Source of the DNA: Aureitalea marina
GTDB lineage: Bacteria; Bacteroidota; Bacteroidia; Flavobacteriales; Flavobacteriaceae
NCBI RefSeq assembly: GCF_002943755.1
Contig: NZ_MQUB01000001.1
Coordinates: forward strand, 1,848,501 to 1,912,500
DNA: 64,000 nucleotides
Direction of reading: 5' to 3'
Positions 28,863 through 38,858 of the stretch are shown here, one piece after another. The position numbers were made by a program, and so were the translations under genes. The first letter of the stretch is position 1. Every line of letters starts with the position of its first letter. The notes under the pieces are model-generated. The model worked only from the letters and a program-made list of their open reading frames with translations. It was not told the DNA's origin and did no database searches.

Positions 28863-31800
28863 CGTAGTTGGAGAGATCCGTTGTTGGTTCCTGCAATTAA
28901 AAGTTGTAGCTCAGGAATAAATTCCAGGGACTTTACATTTCCATCCAAATACAGACCAGCATCCTCCCATTTCATAGATCGATATCCGGTTTCTCCTCCA
29001 AGTAGAACTAAGCCTAAACCCATGTCCATTCTAGGGGTTTCTACTTCAGTATTAAAGATGTTGCCTGCTAATACAATATCCTGGTATCCGTCTTTATTTA
29101 TATCAGTAGAGATTGAAGCAAATACAGGGAACAATTGGGCCTCTGGGGGAAGTTCCCGTATTTCGAAACCACTTCCGGTATTGATCAAAACAACAGACTT
29201 AAGGGTGTTCATCTCTGCTTGGTATGCAGAGTTCAATTCCTCTCCATAAATATCCTGCAGCGAGGCATTAGCAAATTCGTTATAGGTTGAGAACTTCTCT
29301 GTAATAAAAGGCATCTGCTGGGAAGAACACTCTCGCCCTCTGACCGGCACATCCTTGCCGTTGTATTTCTTGCTCAATACCAGGTCGAAAGTACCGTTTC
29401 CGTCAAAATCATTGCCATATACCCGGAAAGGCTTGTCTGCCGAGGCTTTGAACTTGATATTGGAACCCATATTACCGAGAACATAGTCTGGAAGGCCATC
29501 ATTATTCACATCAGTCTCACCCACGTGAAACCACCATCCCAACTTATCCGCCAAATCGTATTGAGCAGCGATATTCTCAAAAACTCCTCCTTGATTCTTA
29601 AAGAATCCTACACCACCCCATTCTGCTACTGCCATGAAGTCCATTTGACCATCCTGATCAAAATCTGTAGCAATGGTTTTGTTTACAATTCCGAAGGTGG
29701 AGAATTCTGGAGCCATCTCGGCCGTCGCCAAACTAAACTGGCCAGCATCATTTCTAAGGATAAATGAGGTGGCCGCCATGGGATACTGACCGGGAGTGAT
29801 CCTATTACCGACAACAAGGTCCTTATCGCCGTCGCCATCCATATCGAAAGCAGTGACTGTTTTACCACTTTCTGCAAGTCCGGCAGGCAACAAAGATACA
29901 GCTGCCTTTGTGAGCCCTCCAGACCCATCATTGATATACAACCGGTCTTTGTAAAGCGGATCCGATGCAGGAAACTCATTTCCACCACTTACAACGTAAA
30001 GATCCATATCAGAATCACCATCGGCATCAAACCAGACAGCTTCCATGTCCTCATGACCGGAATCCTCTTGAAGCACGGTACTCCTCAGCTTTCTGAAACC
30101 GGAATCACTTTGTACAAAAACAGCACCAGCTTGTCCTGTTGCCCCTCCGATCCAGAGATCTTCTTTCCCATCCCCATTGATGTCCGCCTTGGCCATGTAG
30201 GGTCCAAAAGTAGATTGCTTGTACGGAAGTAAGATCTCGTCTACAAAATCGTCAAAATCATTCTCCAGGTGATCAAAGGACATACCTCTGACGGCAACTT
30301 GTTTGAAGGCCGTATTTGATCCTGAATTTATGTTGCTATCCGCGAATGCCTCCTCTTCCTTGAAGGTCAATGAAGAATTCACATCTACAGCATAGCGTTC
30401 CTCCATCTTTCCATTGGGCCAGGTTACCCGCACCGTATCCACTACTTGTACATCGCCTAATCCAAAATGGGCGTCAGGAGTTGTAGCAGATAAATAACCT
30501 TTAACCCGCTTGGTCTCTATTAGCTGTGTTCTCCCGTCGTAGAACAGTTCGACACGCGCAAAAGGTTCAGAAGTCTTACCCTTGGTGACCACCTTTAAAT
30601 AGTTTCCAACTTCTCTGTCTACAGATAGATTCTGATAGATAAAGGCCGGTTCGTCAATATTGTTGATCACCAGATCAAGGTCACCGTCATTGTCCAAATC
30701 GGCATAAGAAGCCCCATTAGAGAAAGACGGTTCTAAGAACCCCCATTTAGCGGTCTTATTCTTGAATTCCAGACCCTCGGTATTCTGATAAAGGATATTG
30801 GATAGTTTTTCGCTGGGAAGCGCATCGTACAAGCGCTGCTTGACCTCGACCGGCACATTTCCCTGATAGGCTTGCTTGGCCTGGGTCACCATGATCCTGG
30901 AATCATTATCCAGTGCATAACGGCGGTAACCATTGGTCACATAGATATCCTTTAGGCCATCCAGATCAAAATCTGTCATTAAACCTGCCCAACTCCAATC
31001 TGTCTTGGCGACTTTCGCATGTTGCGCAATATTGACAAACTGGTCATTCCCTACATTGAGCTGCAGCGAGTTGAACATATACTGATATGGCATCTCAAAT
31101 CGGTCCACCAACAAGGAAAATCGCTTGGTGTCCATTGAGGCCATTAATGTCTTGGATCGAACGTGATCACTGGATGCCATATCCAGCACATAAATATCCT
31201 GGTTCCCATCATTATTGATGTCGGCCATATCGACACCCATTCCAAAAAAGGTGATCTGTCTGATGTGATCCTTAATGCGATTAGCGAATGTTCCTTTCCC
31301 TTGATTAATAAAAAGAGCATCGGGCACATAGTAGTCGTTGGCCACGTAAACATCGATCCAACCATCTTGGTTGACATCGCCCGCCGTTACACCGAGTCCA
31401 AAGGACGGGGTAAGCATCCCTGCCTCCTTTGTTATACGGGTGAAGCTGTTACCGTCGTTGCGGTACATCTGTACGGAACTTTTCTCCAGATCTGCAGGCC
31501 TAACTTCCATCTGATTAAAGAATCTCAATGGATCCAGGCCATAAAACTCATTTTCGTTGGAAACGAAGCAATCCAGATCCCCATCTTTGTCCATATCAAA
31601 GAATACAGATTGGGTACTGATGCCTTGATCGTTCAGTCCGTACTGCTCTGCGCTCTCCGTAAAGGTCAGATCTCCATTATTGATGTATAACAAATTGGAC
31701 CGATCATAATCGCGTTTTGGCCCCCTTGAGAAACATAAACATCCATCCAGCCGTCGGCATTGATGTCTACAAAGGTCACTCCATTGGACCAAACTTTATT

Positions 31801-32199
31801 CTCATTGATACCGGCTTGGTCTGATATGTCCTCAAACTGGAAGTCTCCTTTGTTCAGGTAGAGCTTATTGGGTACTTGATTTCCGGCAAAAAATAGATCC
31901 GGAAGCCCATCGTTATTGATGTCTTCTATACCTACGCCGGCTCCATTATAGAAATAATCAAAATCGAAGAGATTCTCAATGGTACTAACATCTTCCTGCA
32001 GGCTGTTGGCGAACAGAACACCAGACTGGGATGCAGGTACTTTTCTGAACAGGCCCTGGTGATCGTCCTTGGCAATCCCTGTATCGGTAGGTTTAGGGGA
32101 CTCCGATTCATTTTCTTCCTTACAACTGATCAGTAAAGTAGAAAGAAGAAGAAATAATAGGGTGTAGTAAAGAGGGTGTTTAGAATAATATTTATTCAT
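28850..32199 (-). CDS. FG-GAP/VCBS-repeat lipoprotein with ASPIC/UnbV domain (frameshifted)
   Basis: Two overlapping frames encode one protein. The first (32199 down to 31666) gives a lipoprotein signal (LLLSTLLISCKEEN) and FG-GAP repeats with calcium-binding DINNDGLPD-type loops up to DVYVSQGG. The second continues from about 31720 to the TGA at 28850 with more repeats (DMDKDGDLDCFVSNENEFYG), an ASPIC/UnbV domain near 30420-30600 (ETKRVKGYLSATTPDAHFG) and a second repeat block. Adding one G to the G5 run at 31721-31725 joins them into about 1116 residues. Such proteins are surface beta-propellers of uncertain role. It overlaps the preceding gene by 8 bases. A sequencing error is more likely than a true break. 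Confidence 0.8.
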
Positions 32200-32977
32200 C
32201 TTTTACAAATTTCATCACCATAAGGTCAGATTGACCTTCCACTTGCCGTTCGATCTCAAAACCGTTCTTGGTCTTTCTGGCAATTCCACTAAAACCATTT
32301 GTATTAACTAGATAGGTGTTTTTTTGGGAGGTTGGAACCATGGTTCCGATCTTTTCTCCTGCCCTTCTGATCTCAAATTGATCTCCACGGGCGATCAACT
32401 GAAAATCCTGATAACTGTAGGTCTCCTGGTCCGACATGACCACCTCTTTCGCAGAAACCTCTTCTGCAGCCGCATTGGCTGCTTCTTCTGTTGCTACAAC
32501 AGCAGCTGTTGTCTTACGGCTTCTTTCTGTTCCTTCTGACGGAGTAGCTGCCTCCGCGGCTGCCAGAGCGGTCAATTCGAAGCTTTCCAAGGCTCTTCGC
32601 ATGGATTCCTGGTAGGCCACCTTGTACTCCTTCTCTTTGCTCTTGCCTTCTTTGGTAGAATAGACTGTGAAGCCATTACAGTCCTTTAGATGGACCGTAG
32701 TCTTGGTGTACGGAAAGCCGGTTTTAGATTCGGCCTCTAACCAAAGAACATCACATCGTTTCAGATCTTCCGGCAATTCCTCTTGAAACACTGCTTCATA
32801 GCCGTAATTTCTTAATTCGTAACGAGTTAAGGTATTTAACCTGTGTGTATCCTTCCCTTTTAAAAAGGTGTACTGATAGGGTACTACAATATAAGTGTAG
32901 TCGCCAATTTTTCGTTGTGCAAAGCTGTCTGTTACTAAAGAAAAAAGGAAAAAAAGTGCGATAAGCGTTCTTATCAT
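32192..32977 (-). CDS. Secreted two-domain protein of unknown function
   Basis: A 261-residue protein with a signal peptide (MIRTLIALFFLFSLVTDSFAQ). Domain one (about 22-145) has KIGDYTYIVVPYQYTFLKGK, RYELRNYGYEAVFQEELPED and two Cys. An Ala/Glu-rich, probably disordered linker follows (about 146-190). Domain two (about 195-261) is small and beta-rich (FQLIARGDQFEIRRAGEKIG; FEIERQVEGQSDLMVMKF). I do not recognise a family. It overlaps the upstream DUF5723 gene by 4 bases and the VCBS lipoprotein by 8, so the three are translationally coupled. Confidence 0.75.
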   Translation of the reverse strand: MIRTLIALFFLFSLVTDSFAQRKIGDYTYIVVPYQYTFLKGKDTHRLNTLTRYELRNYGYEAVFQEELPEDLKRCDVLWLEAESKTGFPYTKTTVHLKDCNGFTVYSTKEGKSKEKEYKVAYQESMRRALESFELTALAAAEAATPSEGTERSRKTTAAVVATEEAANAAAEEVSAKEVVMSDQETYSYQDFQLIARGDQFEIRRAGEKIGTMVPTSQKNTYLVNTNGFSGIARKTKNGFEIERQVEGQSDLMVMKFVKDE

Positions 32978-34374
32978 TGCTGGTCTAATTTTAGGTTGAG
33001 TCCCAGTTGTAAAGATACACTTTTTGCCTTAGCGATATTGCCGTAACGCAGCATATTGTCGGCCATGACGTAAAAATTGAACCGACCGAAAAGAGCTGAA
33101 ACCCCCAGCCCCAAATTATCATAAGAATAAGAGTCTATTGTGTATGTCAATTTCGCCGAAAGGAATTCCCACATCCGGCGGTAGTAATAAACAGTAGCTG
33201 CTCCTTGGAATCTATTTGGTCTCTTTATCGTGAACAATTGCAAGCCAACTTCCTGTTTCCATTTAGTACCGGCATCCATGTTACGACAATCGCATTCCTG
33301 CCCACTGGCCAAACGTCCAAAACCATAGCTTACGGCAGCATTCACTTTTAACGGTCTCCAAACCGTGTAAGCACTGCTGACTGTATCTATGGGTATTGCA
33401 GCCTCCAATTCGTCTTCCAGGTCATCCCAGTAAGGTGGTGCGGGCTCACCTTCTGATAAAGGAGGAAAGAGTAATTCTATGCCGTCCAGTGTATAACTGC
33501 CTCTGGCCTCGTAGGATTCATTATTTCTGCTGTAAACAATGGCCCCAATATCGAGTAAACTGGCACTAGCCGTTACCTGGTCGTTAATATTGTAGGAAGC
33601 CCCTAGATCCAATCCCAGACCAAGGTTACCACTAAAAATGGCCCGCCCAATGATCTTAGAAGCACCTCCTTCATCCAGATCCATGACCCCAGAAGTATTT
33701 ACCGTGACCTCAGCATTTTCTATGGTATGTTCATAAATGTTTTCAGAATCCCCTGATGCTACTCGAGTAGTAAATGTCCCCCGATTCCCAGTACTTTTTA
33801 TGTTTAGAATTCCCGAATACAGCTTAACCCTTGCACCCAATGTCCATTTCTTACTGACCCTTTTGTTGATTCCAAAGTGGTAAACATTGACCAGATCGGC
33901 CACAGCACTTACCTCTTCGAGATCAAATGGATAGTCCAGGTAGTTTTGATTGCCTTCCCAAGCCAGTATGGCCAGATCTCTAGGAAAATAGGCAATGAAA
34001 TCAAGTTCTTGATAGATCCCGGCACTGAAATACATTTCCTTCCGATTCCTCCAACCAAAAGAGATAATCTCCAATTGCTGGGTGGCTGTAAAGAAATCAT
34101 TTTCCGACAGCTCGAATATCTTTTGCCCGATCCGCTGATTGATATCTCCACCATCATTCCGAAAAATGTCGTAAACCGTTACCCCAGACGAACCTCCATT
34201 GATGTGAAACTGAGAAAATAAAGGAATTCCAAAATGTCGCTCTAGGTTGGTTTCTTCCCCGGGATTGACCAGCAAGGACTGTGGGATCTCACTGAATCCG
34301 TAAAGCAATTGCTTATTCTGAGCGGAGGCCCAATTGATCAACAGTGCCACAAGAAGGACGGTTAAAATACGCAT
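32974..34374 (-). CDS. Outer membrane beta-barrel protein, DUF5723-like
   Basis: A 466-residue outer-membrane protein. I chose the ATG at 34372-34374, which gives the signal peptide MRILTVLLVALLINWASAQ; an ATG nine codons earlier overlaps the previous gene. The mature part starts NKQLLYGFSEIPQSLLVNPG, has FHFGI-type barrel strands (YHFGINKRVSKKWTLGARVK at about 200) and ends in SVSLQLGLNLKL. I place it in DUF5723 from its start and layout. Function unknown; barrels of this type are often porin-like. It is 4 bases after the lipoprotein gene 34379-34936. Confidence 0.75.
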   Translation of the reverse strand: MRILTVLLVALLINWASAQNKQLLYGFSEIPQSLLVNPGEETNLERHFGIPLFSQFHINGGSSGVTVYDIFRNDGGDINQRIGQKIFELSENDFFTATQQLEIISFGWRNRKEMYFSAGIYQELDFIAYFPRDLAILAWEGNQNYLDYPFDLEEVSAVADLVNVYHFGINKRVSKKWTLGARVKLYSGILNIKSTGNRGTFTTRVASGDSENIYEHTIENAEVTVNTSGVMDLDEGGASKIIGRAIFSGNLGLGLDLGASYNINDQVTASASLLDIGAIVYSRNNESYEARGSYTLDGIELLFPPLSEGEPAPPYWDDLEDELEAAIPIDTVSSAYTVWRPLKVNAAVSYGFGRLASGQECDCRNMDAGTKWKQEVGLQLFTIKRPNRFQGAATVYYYRRMWEFLSAKLTYTIDSYSYDNLGLGVSALFGRFNFYVMADNMLRYGNIAKAKSVSLQLGLNLKLDQQ

Positions 34375-34378
34375 ATGA

Positions 34379-34936
34379 TTATTCCCTCTCCTTGATCTCA
34401 AAAAAATAGGTGGTCTTGGATTGCAAGTTCAGATTACCTTCCAACCCGGGATCAGCCGACGCGATCTCAGTCTCGACCACCAACCGATTGGCCATGGTCA
34501 GATTCATAATTTGATCTCCTTCTACAACCTCGAATATCTCCGTTAGCACAGGGGCAGACACACTGCCATTGATCACTTGTGCCGGAATGGTATAAACCGT
34601 ATCATTTTGCTGGGAGATGAATCTAAAATCAACCTGGAAAGTTCGGTCTATGGAATTGGTAAACCGGAAAAGAAAATCTACACGCTGCAGGCTCTCCTGT
34701 GTTCCGGAATCGTCCAGAAAACGGATCTCGGTAGTATCCCGAACGATCTGATTGATCTGCCCGGTTTCCTGATCGAAGAAGCGATCGAATTGCAGATCGA
34801 AAAAGATGAGGTTCAATTCCACCACCGGTCGCAAGGCTACCTCATTAGCCTGATCAAAATCGACATCCTTCGCACAAGATCCAAGCAGCATCAGTCCGAA
34901 ACAGACTAAGAAAGAAGGAAATAGGTTTGTTCTCAT
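34379..34936 (-). CDS. Lipoprotein of unknown function
   Basis: A 185-residue lipoprotein: MRTNLFPSFLVCFGLMLLGSC has a lipobox (LLGS) with Cys21. The mature part is predicted beta-rich (VVELNLIFFDLQFDRFFDQE; VDFLFRFTNSIDRTFQVDFR) and may be one immunoglobulin-like sandwich. I do not recognise a family. It starts a four-gene envelope set (lipoprotein, barrel, secreted protein, VCBS lipoprotein) with gaps or overlaps of 8 bases or less, 44 bases after the HAD gene. Confidence 0.75.
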   Translation of the reverse strand: MRTNLFPSFLVCFGLMLLGSCAKDVDFDQANEVALRPVVELNLIFFDLQFDRFFDQETGQINQIVRDTTEIRFLDDSGTQESLQRVDFLFRFTNSIDRTFQVDFRFISQQNDTVYTIPAQVINGSVSAPVLTEIFEVVEGDQIMNLTMANRLVVETEIASADPGLEGNLNLQSKTTYFFEIKERE

Positions 34937-34980
34937 CTGGGGGGTTGTTATTTAAAACAACGTCTTGTGAGCCCTAAATA

Positions 34981-35670
34981 TTATAAGAAAGCGTCCAGTT
35001 CCCATAACTGGTCTACACAGGTATAGTTGATGGGAATATTCTCCTTGTGATAGTTGATGAAAATTGTCTGCATACCAACCTCTTCTGCCCCTAGGATATC
35101 GGCTTCGAAGGTATCACCTATCATCAAAGATTCTTCCGGCAAGGCACCTGCCTTCTCCATGGCCAACCGAAAAATATAAGGATGTGGTTTTTTCACCCTG
35201 GCCTCTTCGGAAGTAGTTACTGTACTAAACAGGTGGGCAATCCCACTGTTGGCTAGTTTTTGGTGCTGAACCTGGTGAAAGCCATTCGTAATGATGTGCA
35301 ATTTGTAAATATCCGCCAGGCGCTCCAGCAATTGTTCCGCCCCTTCGAATAAATGGTTGTCACCGGGTAATTCCTGGATATAGGACTCTGCCAAAAGATC
35401 GATGGTCGTGATATCGAAGTGCATCCCCAATGCCCCAAAAGCATCTTGAAATCGACCTCTTCTGAGCTCTTGTTTAGAAATTCGCTCCTCTCTGAACAAT
35501 TTCCAATAATTGAAATTAATGGGTTCATAGATCTTGACAAACCGAGCGACTTCCAGCTGGATCCTATGTGTAGAAAATACCCGTCCAAATGCCAAGGCCG
35601 AGTTTCGGTCGAAATCCCAAATGGTATGGTCCAGGTCAAAAAAAATATGTGCTACCGCTTGTTTATTCAT
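34981..35670 (-). CDS. HAD-superfamily hydrolase, YjjG-like 5'-nucleotidase
   Basis: Haloacid-dehalogenase phosphatase, 229 residues. Motif I is FFDLDHTIWDFDRN with Asp12 and Asp14; motif II Thr is in HIITNGFH; motif III Lys is in RVKKPHPYIF; motif IV is MIGDTFEADILGAEEVG. The four-helix cap between motifs I and II fits subclass I and the YjjG house-cleaning nucleotidase group. I chose the ATG at 35668-35670, which puts motif I close to the N-terminus; it overlaps the upstream gene by 8 bases. The exact substrate is not evident. Confidence 0.85.
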   Translation of the reverse strand: MNKQAVAHIFFDLDHTIWDFDRNSALAFGRVFSTHRIQLEVARFVKIYEPINFNYWKLFREERISKQELRRGRFQDAFGALGMHFDITTIDLLAESYIQELPGDNHLFEGAEQLLERLADIYKLHIITNGFHQVQHQKLANSGIAHLFSTVTTSEEARVKKPHPYIFRLAMEKAGALPEESLMIGDTFEADILGAEEVGMQTIFINYHKENIPINYTCVDQLWELDAFL

Positions 35671-36955
35671 CCCGCTTGCGAATTTGATCGTAAAGTCCAT
35701 GCCAGGTCCTGTTTTGAAAGGTCTTGGCGAAGTCCTCATTCCGAAGAATCACAGAAAACTCCCCATTAAGTCTTCTCACTTCTTCCATTAATTTCAATAG
35801 TTTGTCGTGCACCTGCTGTCTTTTTTGTCCTTGCAATCCGCTTATGGCCGCAGCAACGGGTTGGATCAATAGCGGTGTCTTTATTTCGTAATCCAGATCG
35901 TAAAAAAGAAATGGCGTACAGGTGCCGGCACGGAAACCGATCTGATCTTCATACACCATGGAGAAATCACGGGGAATTTCAACTTCGACCAGGAGTCTGT
36001 AAATATCTGGAAGGCTGATCAGATAATTGGTATTCATTGAAGCAGTGACCTCACGATGGGTCAATTCTTCCAAGGCCTTTTTTTCCTGCTGCAATTCATT
36101 CAGATCGGACAAGGCATTCTGTGAGATCACCAGTCCAACTGTTGTATAGTCGGCCACATATTTGACAAGCGATTGAAATTTCTTTCGGCGGCTGTTAATA
36201 TTGCGAGAGAATTGACTGGCCTCGCCTAAAAGAAAGAACAAGGTTTGTGGATAAGATTCCTTGCCTGAATTGTTCATTAAGAACTCAAAGGTGTCATAAG
36301 GATCTTTCTTCCACCCCATCACAACCTGTAATACCTGGAAGAACGAAACAAACCGCAAGCGAATCAAATTGCCCAGCAGATTCATGCTGGTGGCTATAGC
36401 TCCCCGCTGTAAATATCGGTACGGCAATTCAGCATTAATGATGGTGTGAGTCTTGAAGCCTTCGTTTCTTAATGTTATTGCCGGGAATTGTTGCTTCAAC
36501 GCTTGTCCAAAATATTGTGCCCATATATCGACCACCGGCTGCATGAGAAAACCCTCCTTAAAACCTAAGGAGGCTTCGGCAGGAAAACGCCCTCTTGTAT
36601 CCTTAACATGAGGCAGATACTCCTCGTAGCGCGACATGAGGTAAAAGGCTGCGGAAAATATATCAAAGGCTAAATGGCTGTTGCCATCCACTGCAAAGAA
36701 GCAGACCGTTTCCTTAAAGGGTCTTACCTGTATGGGTTGATCCTCAAAGCCTTGCTCAAATAAAAGACCTTGACTTTTAATAAAGAATTCGTTTCCCAAG
36801 GCTTGTTTGCCATAAGACATTTTTGGCCCCTGGTGAGAGACAAATTGCTCTACCGCAGAAGTGAAACTGATCTCCAGCCCTAGGATGCGCGTACAAATGT
36901 GCTTGAAGATATAATCAACTCGGGAGGTCGTTTGCCGGGTGTAGATCAGGAGCAT
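35663..36955 (-). CDS. Polysaccharide-deacetylase-like protein with degraded catalytic motifs
   Basis: A 430-residue protein resembling flavobacterial polysaccharide deacetylases with the N-terminal DUF7033 part (start MLLIYTRQTTSRVDYIFKHI; FDIFSAAFYLMSRYEEYLPH). The C-terminal part keeps the family block FRAGTCTPFLFYDLDYE. However, no Asp-Asp metal motif is visible where expected (around HTIINAELPYRYLQRG), nor an HxxxH motif, so it is probably inactive or changed in function. I chose the ATG at 36953-36955; this gives the usual family start and avoids overlap with radC (7-base gap). The 3' end overlaps the HAD gene by 8 bases. Confidence 0.75.
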   Translation of the reverse strand: MLLIYTRQTTSRVDYIFKHICTRILGLEISFTSAVEQFVSHQGPKMSYGKQALGNEFFIKSQGLLFEQGFEDQPIQVRPFKETVCFFAVDGNSHLAFDIFSAAFYLMSRYEEYLPHVKDTRGRFPAEASLGFKEGFLMQPVVDIWAQYFGQALKQQFPAITLRNEGFKTHTIINAELPYRYLQRGAIATSMNLLGNLIRLRFVSFFQVLQVVMGWKKDPYDTFEFLMNNSGKESYPQTLFFLLGEASQFSRNINSRRKKFQSLVKYVADYTTVGLVISQNALSDLNELQQEKKALEELTHREVTASMNTNYLISLPDIYRLLVEVEIPRDFSMVYEDQIGFRAGTCTPFLFYDLDYEIKTPLLIQPVAAAISGLQGQKRQQVHDKLLKLMEEVRRLNGEFSVILRNEDFAKTFQNRTWHGLYDQIRKRDE

Positions 36956-36962
36956 GAATGGA

Positions 36963-37655
36963 TCAAAGGAGTTGTTCGTCAGCAAAGCTAAAATACGCTT
37001 TTTCAGTGATTATTAGATGGTCCAAAACCTGTACATCCAGATGTTTGCCGGCCTCTACCAGTTTCCGGGTAAGTCGAATATCAGACTCACTTGGCTTCAG
37101 GGTACCGGAAGGGTGATTATGGGCCAGAATGATGGCTACAGCACTGATCCGAATGGCTTGGCGATAGACCAATCTGATATCGACCATGGTTCCGGTGATC
37201 CCACCCTTGCTCAATTGATCATAGCACATCACCCGATTGGCATTGTTCAGGTAAATGCACCAAAATTCTTCATGTGGCAGATCACCAAGAACGGCATGCA
37301 GAAGCTCGAAGACATGTTTGCTGGATTGAATACTTGTTCGTTGTCTGGCCGGTTCCTGCTGCCTTCTTCTGCCTAACTCCAAGGCCGCGGCTATCTTTAC
37401 TGCTTTCACCTGTCCGATGCCTTTAAAATTGCAGAGATCTTCCAGGCTGAAGCGTGCCAATGAATTCAATTGATTCTCCGCCTTGTTTAATAATTGGCGT
37501 CCAATGGTCACCGCAGATCGATCCCTGGTCCCGGACCCGATCAACACCGCCAACAACTCCGCATCGCTCAATGCTGCTGCACCTTTAAGCAGAAACTTCT
37601 CCCTGGGCCGGTCTTCGTCCTTCCATCCTCTTAGGGGTATACTAAATCGATACAT
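36963..37655 (-). CDS. radC: RadC-family JAB/MPN-domain protein
   Basis: RadC proteins carry a JAMM metalloprotease-like domain; the historical link to DNA repair is weak. The 230-residue product has UPF0758-type N-terminal blocks (DRPREKFLLKGAAALSDAEL), a helix-hairpin-helix at about 70-95 (LCNFKGIGQVKAVKIAAALE), and the JAMM motif with Glu130 region, HNHPSG (179-184) and Asp192. I chose the ATG at 37653-37655 (MYRFSIPLRGW); an ATG seven codons earlier is possible. It heads the minus-strand run toward the deacetylase-like gene. Confidence 0.92.
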   Translation of the reverse strand: MYRFSIPLRGWKDEDRPREKFLLKGAAALSDAELLAVLIGSGTRDRSAVTIGRQLLNKAENQLNSLARFSLEDLCNFKGIGQVKAVKIAAALELGRRRQQEPARQRTSIQSSKHVFELLHAVLGDLPHEEFWCIYLNNANRVMCYDQLSKGGITGTMVDIRLVYRQAIRISAVAIILAHNHPSGTLKPSESDIRLTRKLVEAGKHLDVQVLDHLIITEKAYFSFADEQLL

Positions 37656-37782
37656 CTTTTTTTCCGAAACTAGCATGAAAAATTAGTACCACTATCATCC
37701 CGAACAGCAGTTTTCAGCGTATTCAAGAATTAAGAGTCGGCTATCATTAATTCGTATCTTTAATTTCCAAAATAATCACGCT

Positions 37783-38232
37783 ATGGAGTCTTTATTCGAG
37801 CAGCAAGGATACCAAATTATCCAGGACCGATTGGACAAATTGAGTCCGGACCAGCCCGCCAAATGGGGAAAGATGGACGTCGCCCAAATGCTACATCATT
37901 GTCAGAAAGCTTTCGAAATACCGCTCGGAATATCCACCATCAAACCGCCGGGGGGCTTGATGAAATTGGCTTTTAAAGTATTCAAAAAGACCTTGTACAA
38001 TGACAAGCCCTGGGGTAAAGGGATGAGAACTGCTCCGGAGTTCCTGGTAAAGGATGCCAAAGTCTATGAAACGGAAAAATCCAGGTTGCTGGAACTAGCG
38101 GCTCAGTTCCACGAAAAAGGCAAAGATCATAATTGGCCCATACACCCAGCGTTCGGAAAATTGACCTCGGAACAATGGGGTAAAATGCAATATAAACACC
38201 TGGACCATCACCTGAGACAATTTGGAGTTTAA
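37783..38232 (+). CDS. DUF1569 protein (DinB-like fold)
   Basis: A 149-residue protein of the DUF1569 type, related to the DinB four-helix bundle of putative metal-dependent enzymes. The metal-type His residues are in AQMLHHCQKAF (about 34-44) and YKHLDHHLRQFGV at the C-terminus, and WGKMDVAQML plus HPAFGKLTSEQWGKMQYKH are typical. The biochemical role is unknown. It is 14 bases upstream of the PaiB-like gene and probably in one operon with it. A TATCTTTA -7-like box stands about 20 bases before the ATG. Confidence 0.85.
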   Translation: MESLFEQQGYQIIQDRLDKLSPDQPAKWGKMDVAQMLHHCQKAFEIPLGISTIKPPGGLMKLAFKVFKKTLYNDKPWGKGMRTAPEFLVKDAKVYETEKSRLLELAAQFHEKGKDHNWPIHPAFGKLTSEQWGKMQYKHLDHHLRQFGV

Positions 38233-38246
38233 CTCGAGCCTATTCC

Positions 38247-38858
38247 ATGGAACAGCACCCAAAATATCCACCTCCACATCATCAGATTCAAGACCGGGAG
38301 AAAATGATCGACCTTATCCGAAATTATCCCCTGGCGGAGTTGGTGACGGCAGACGGGGATGAAGCTTTTGTTACCCATATTCCCATTATATACAATGAAG
38401 CTTTAGGTCAGTTGGTAGCGCATATAGATAAGTACAACCCGCAGGTCAGGACACTGCAGGATGGAAAACAAGCTACAGTGGTCTTTAAAGGGCCGGATAC
38501 CTACATTTCACCGGGCGTTTATAGAAGCGACCAGTTACCCACCTGGAATTACCTCATCGTTCATATCAAAGGGAGAATCACCCTGATCAATGAGCCCGAG
38601 CGAGCTAAACAGACCATGATAGACATGACCGCATTCCTGGAAGGAAGTAAACCACGATTTGTACTGGAAATGGACAATCCAAGAATGGCCAGGGCCGTCA
38701 ACTATATCCAGGCCTTTACCATAGACATGGAGCATTGGGATGGTAAATTCAAATTATCCCAAGACAAACATCCCGCAGATGGACGTGCCGCCAAACAAGA
38801 GATGATGGACAATAGTCGGGCGTCCGAGGAGGAATTCATCGAACGAATGTACAAGTAA
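38247..38858 (+). CDS. FMN-binding PaiB-family protein
   Basis: PaiB-type split-barrel protein, called an FMN-binding negative transcriptional regulator in Bacillus. The 203-residue product has YPLAELVTADGDEAFVTHIP (about 28-47), GQLVAHIDKYNPQVRTLQDG, FKGPDTYISPGVYRSDQLPT and WNYLIVHIKGRI, all family blocks. A regulatory role is not shown; a flavin-dependent oxidoreductase role is equally possible. It ends exactly where the convergent mpl gene ends, with no base between them. Confidence 0.9.
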   Translation: MEQHPKYPPPHHQIQDREKMIDLIRNYPLAELVTADGDEAFVTHIPIIYNEALGQLVAHIDKYNPQVRTLQDGKQATVVFKGPDTYISPGVYRSDQLPTWNYLIVHIKGRITLINEPERAKQTMIDMTAFLEGSKPRFVLEMDNPRMARAVNYIQAFTIDMEHWDGKFKLSQDKHPADGRAAKQEMMDNSRASEEEFIERMYK

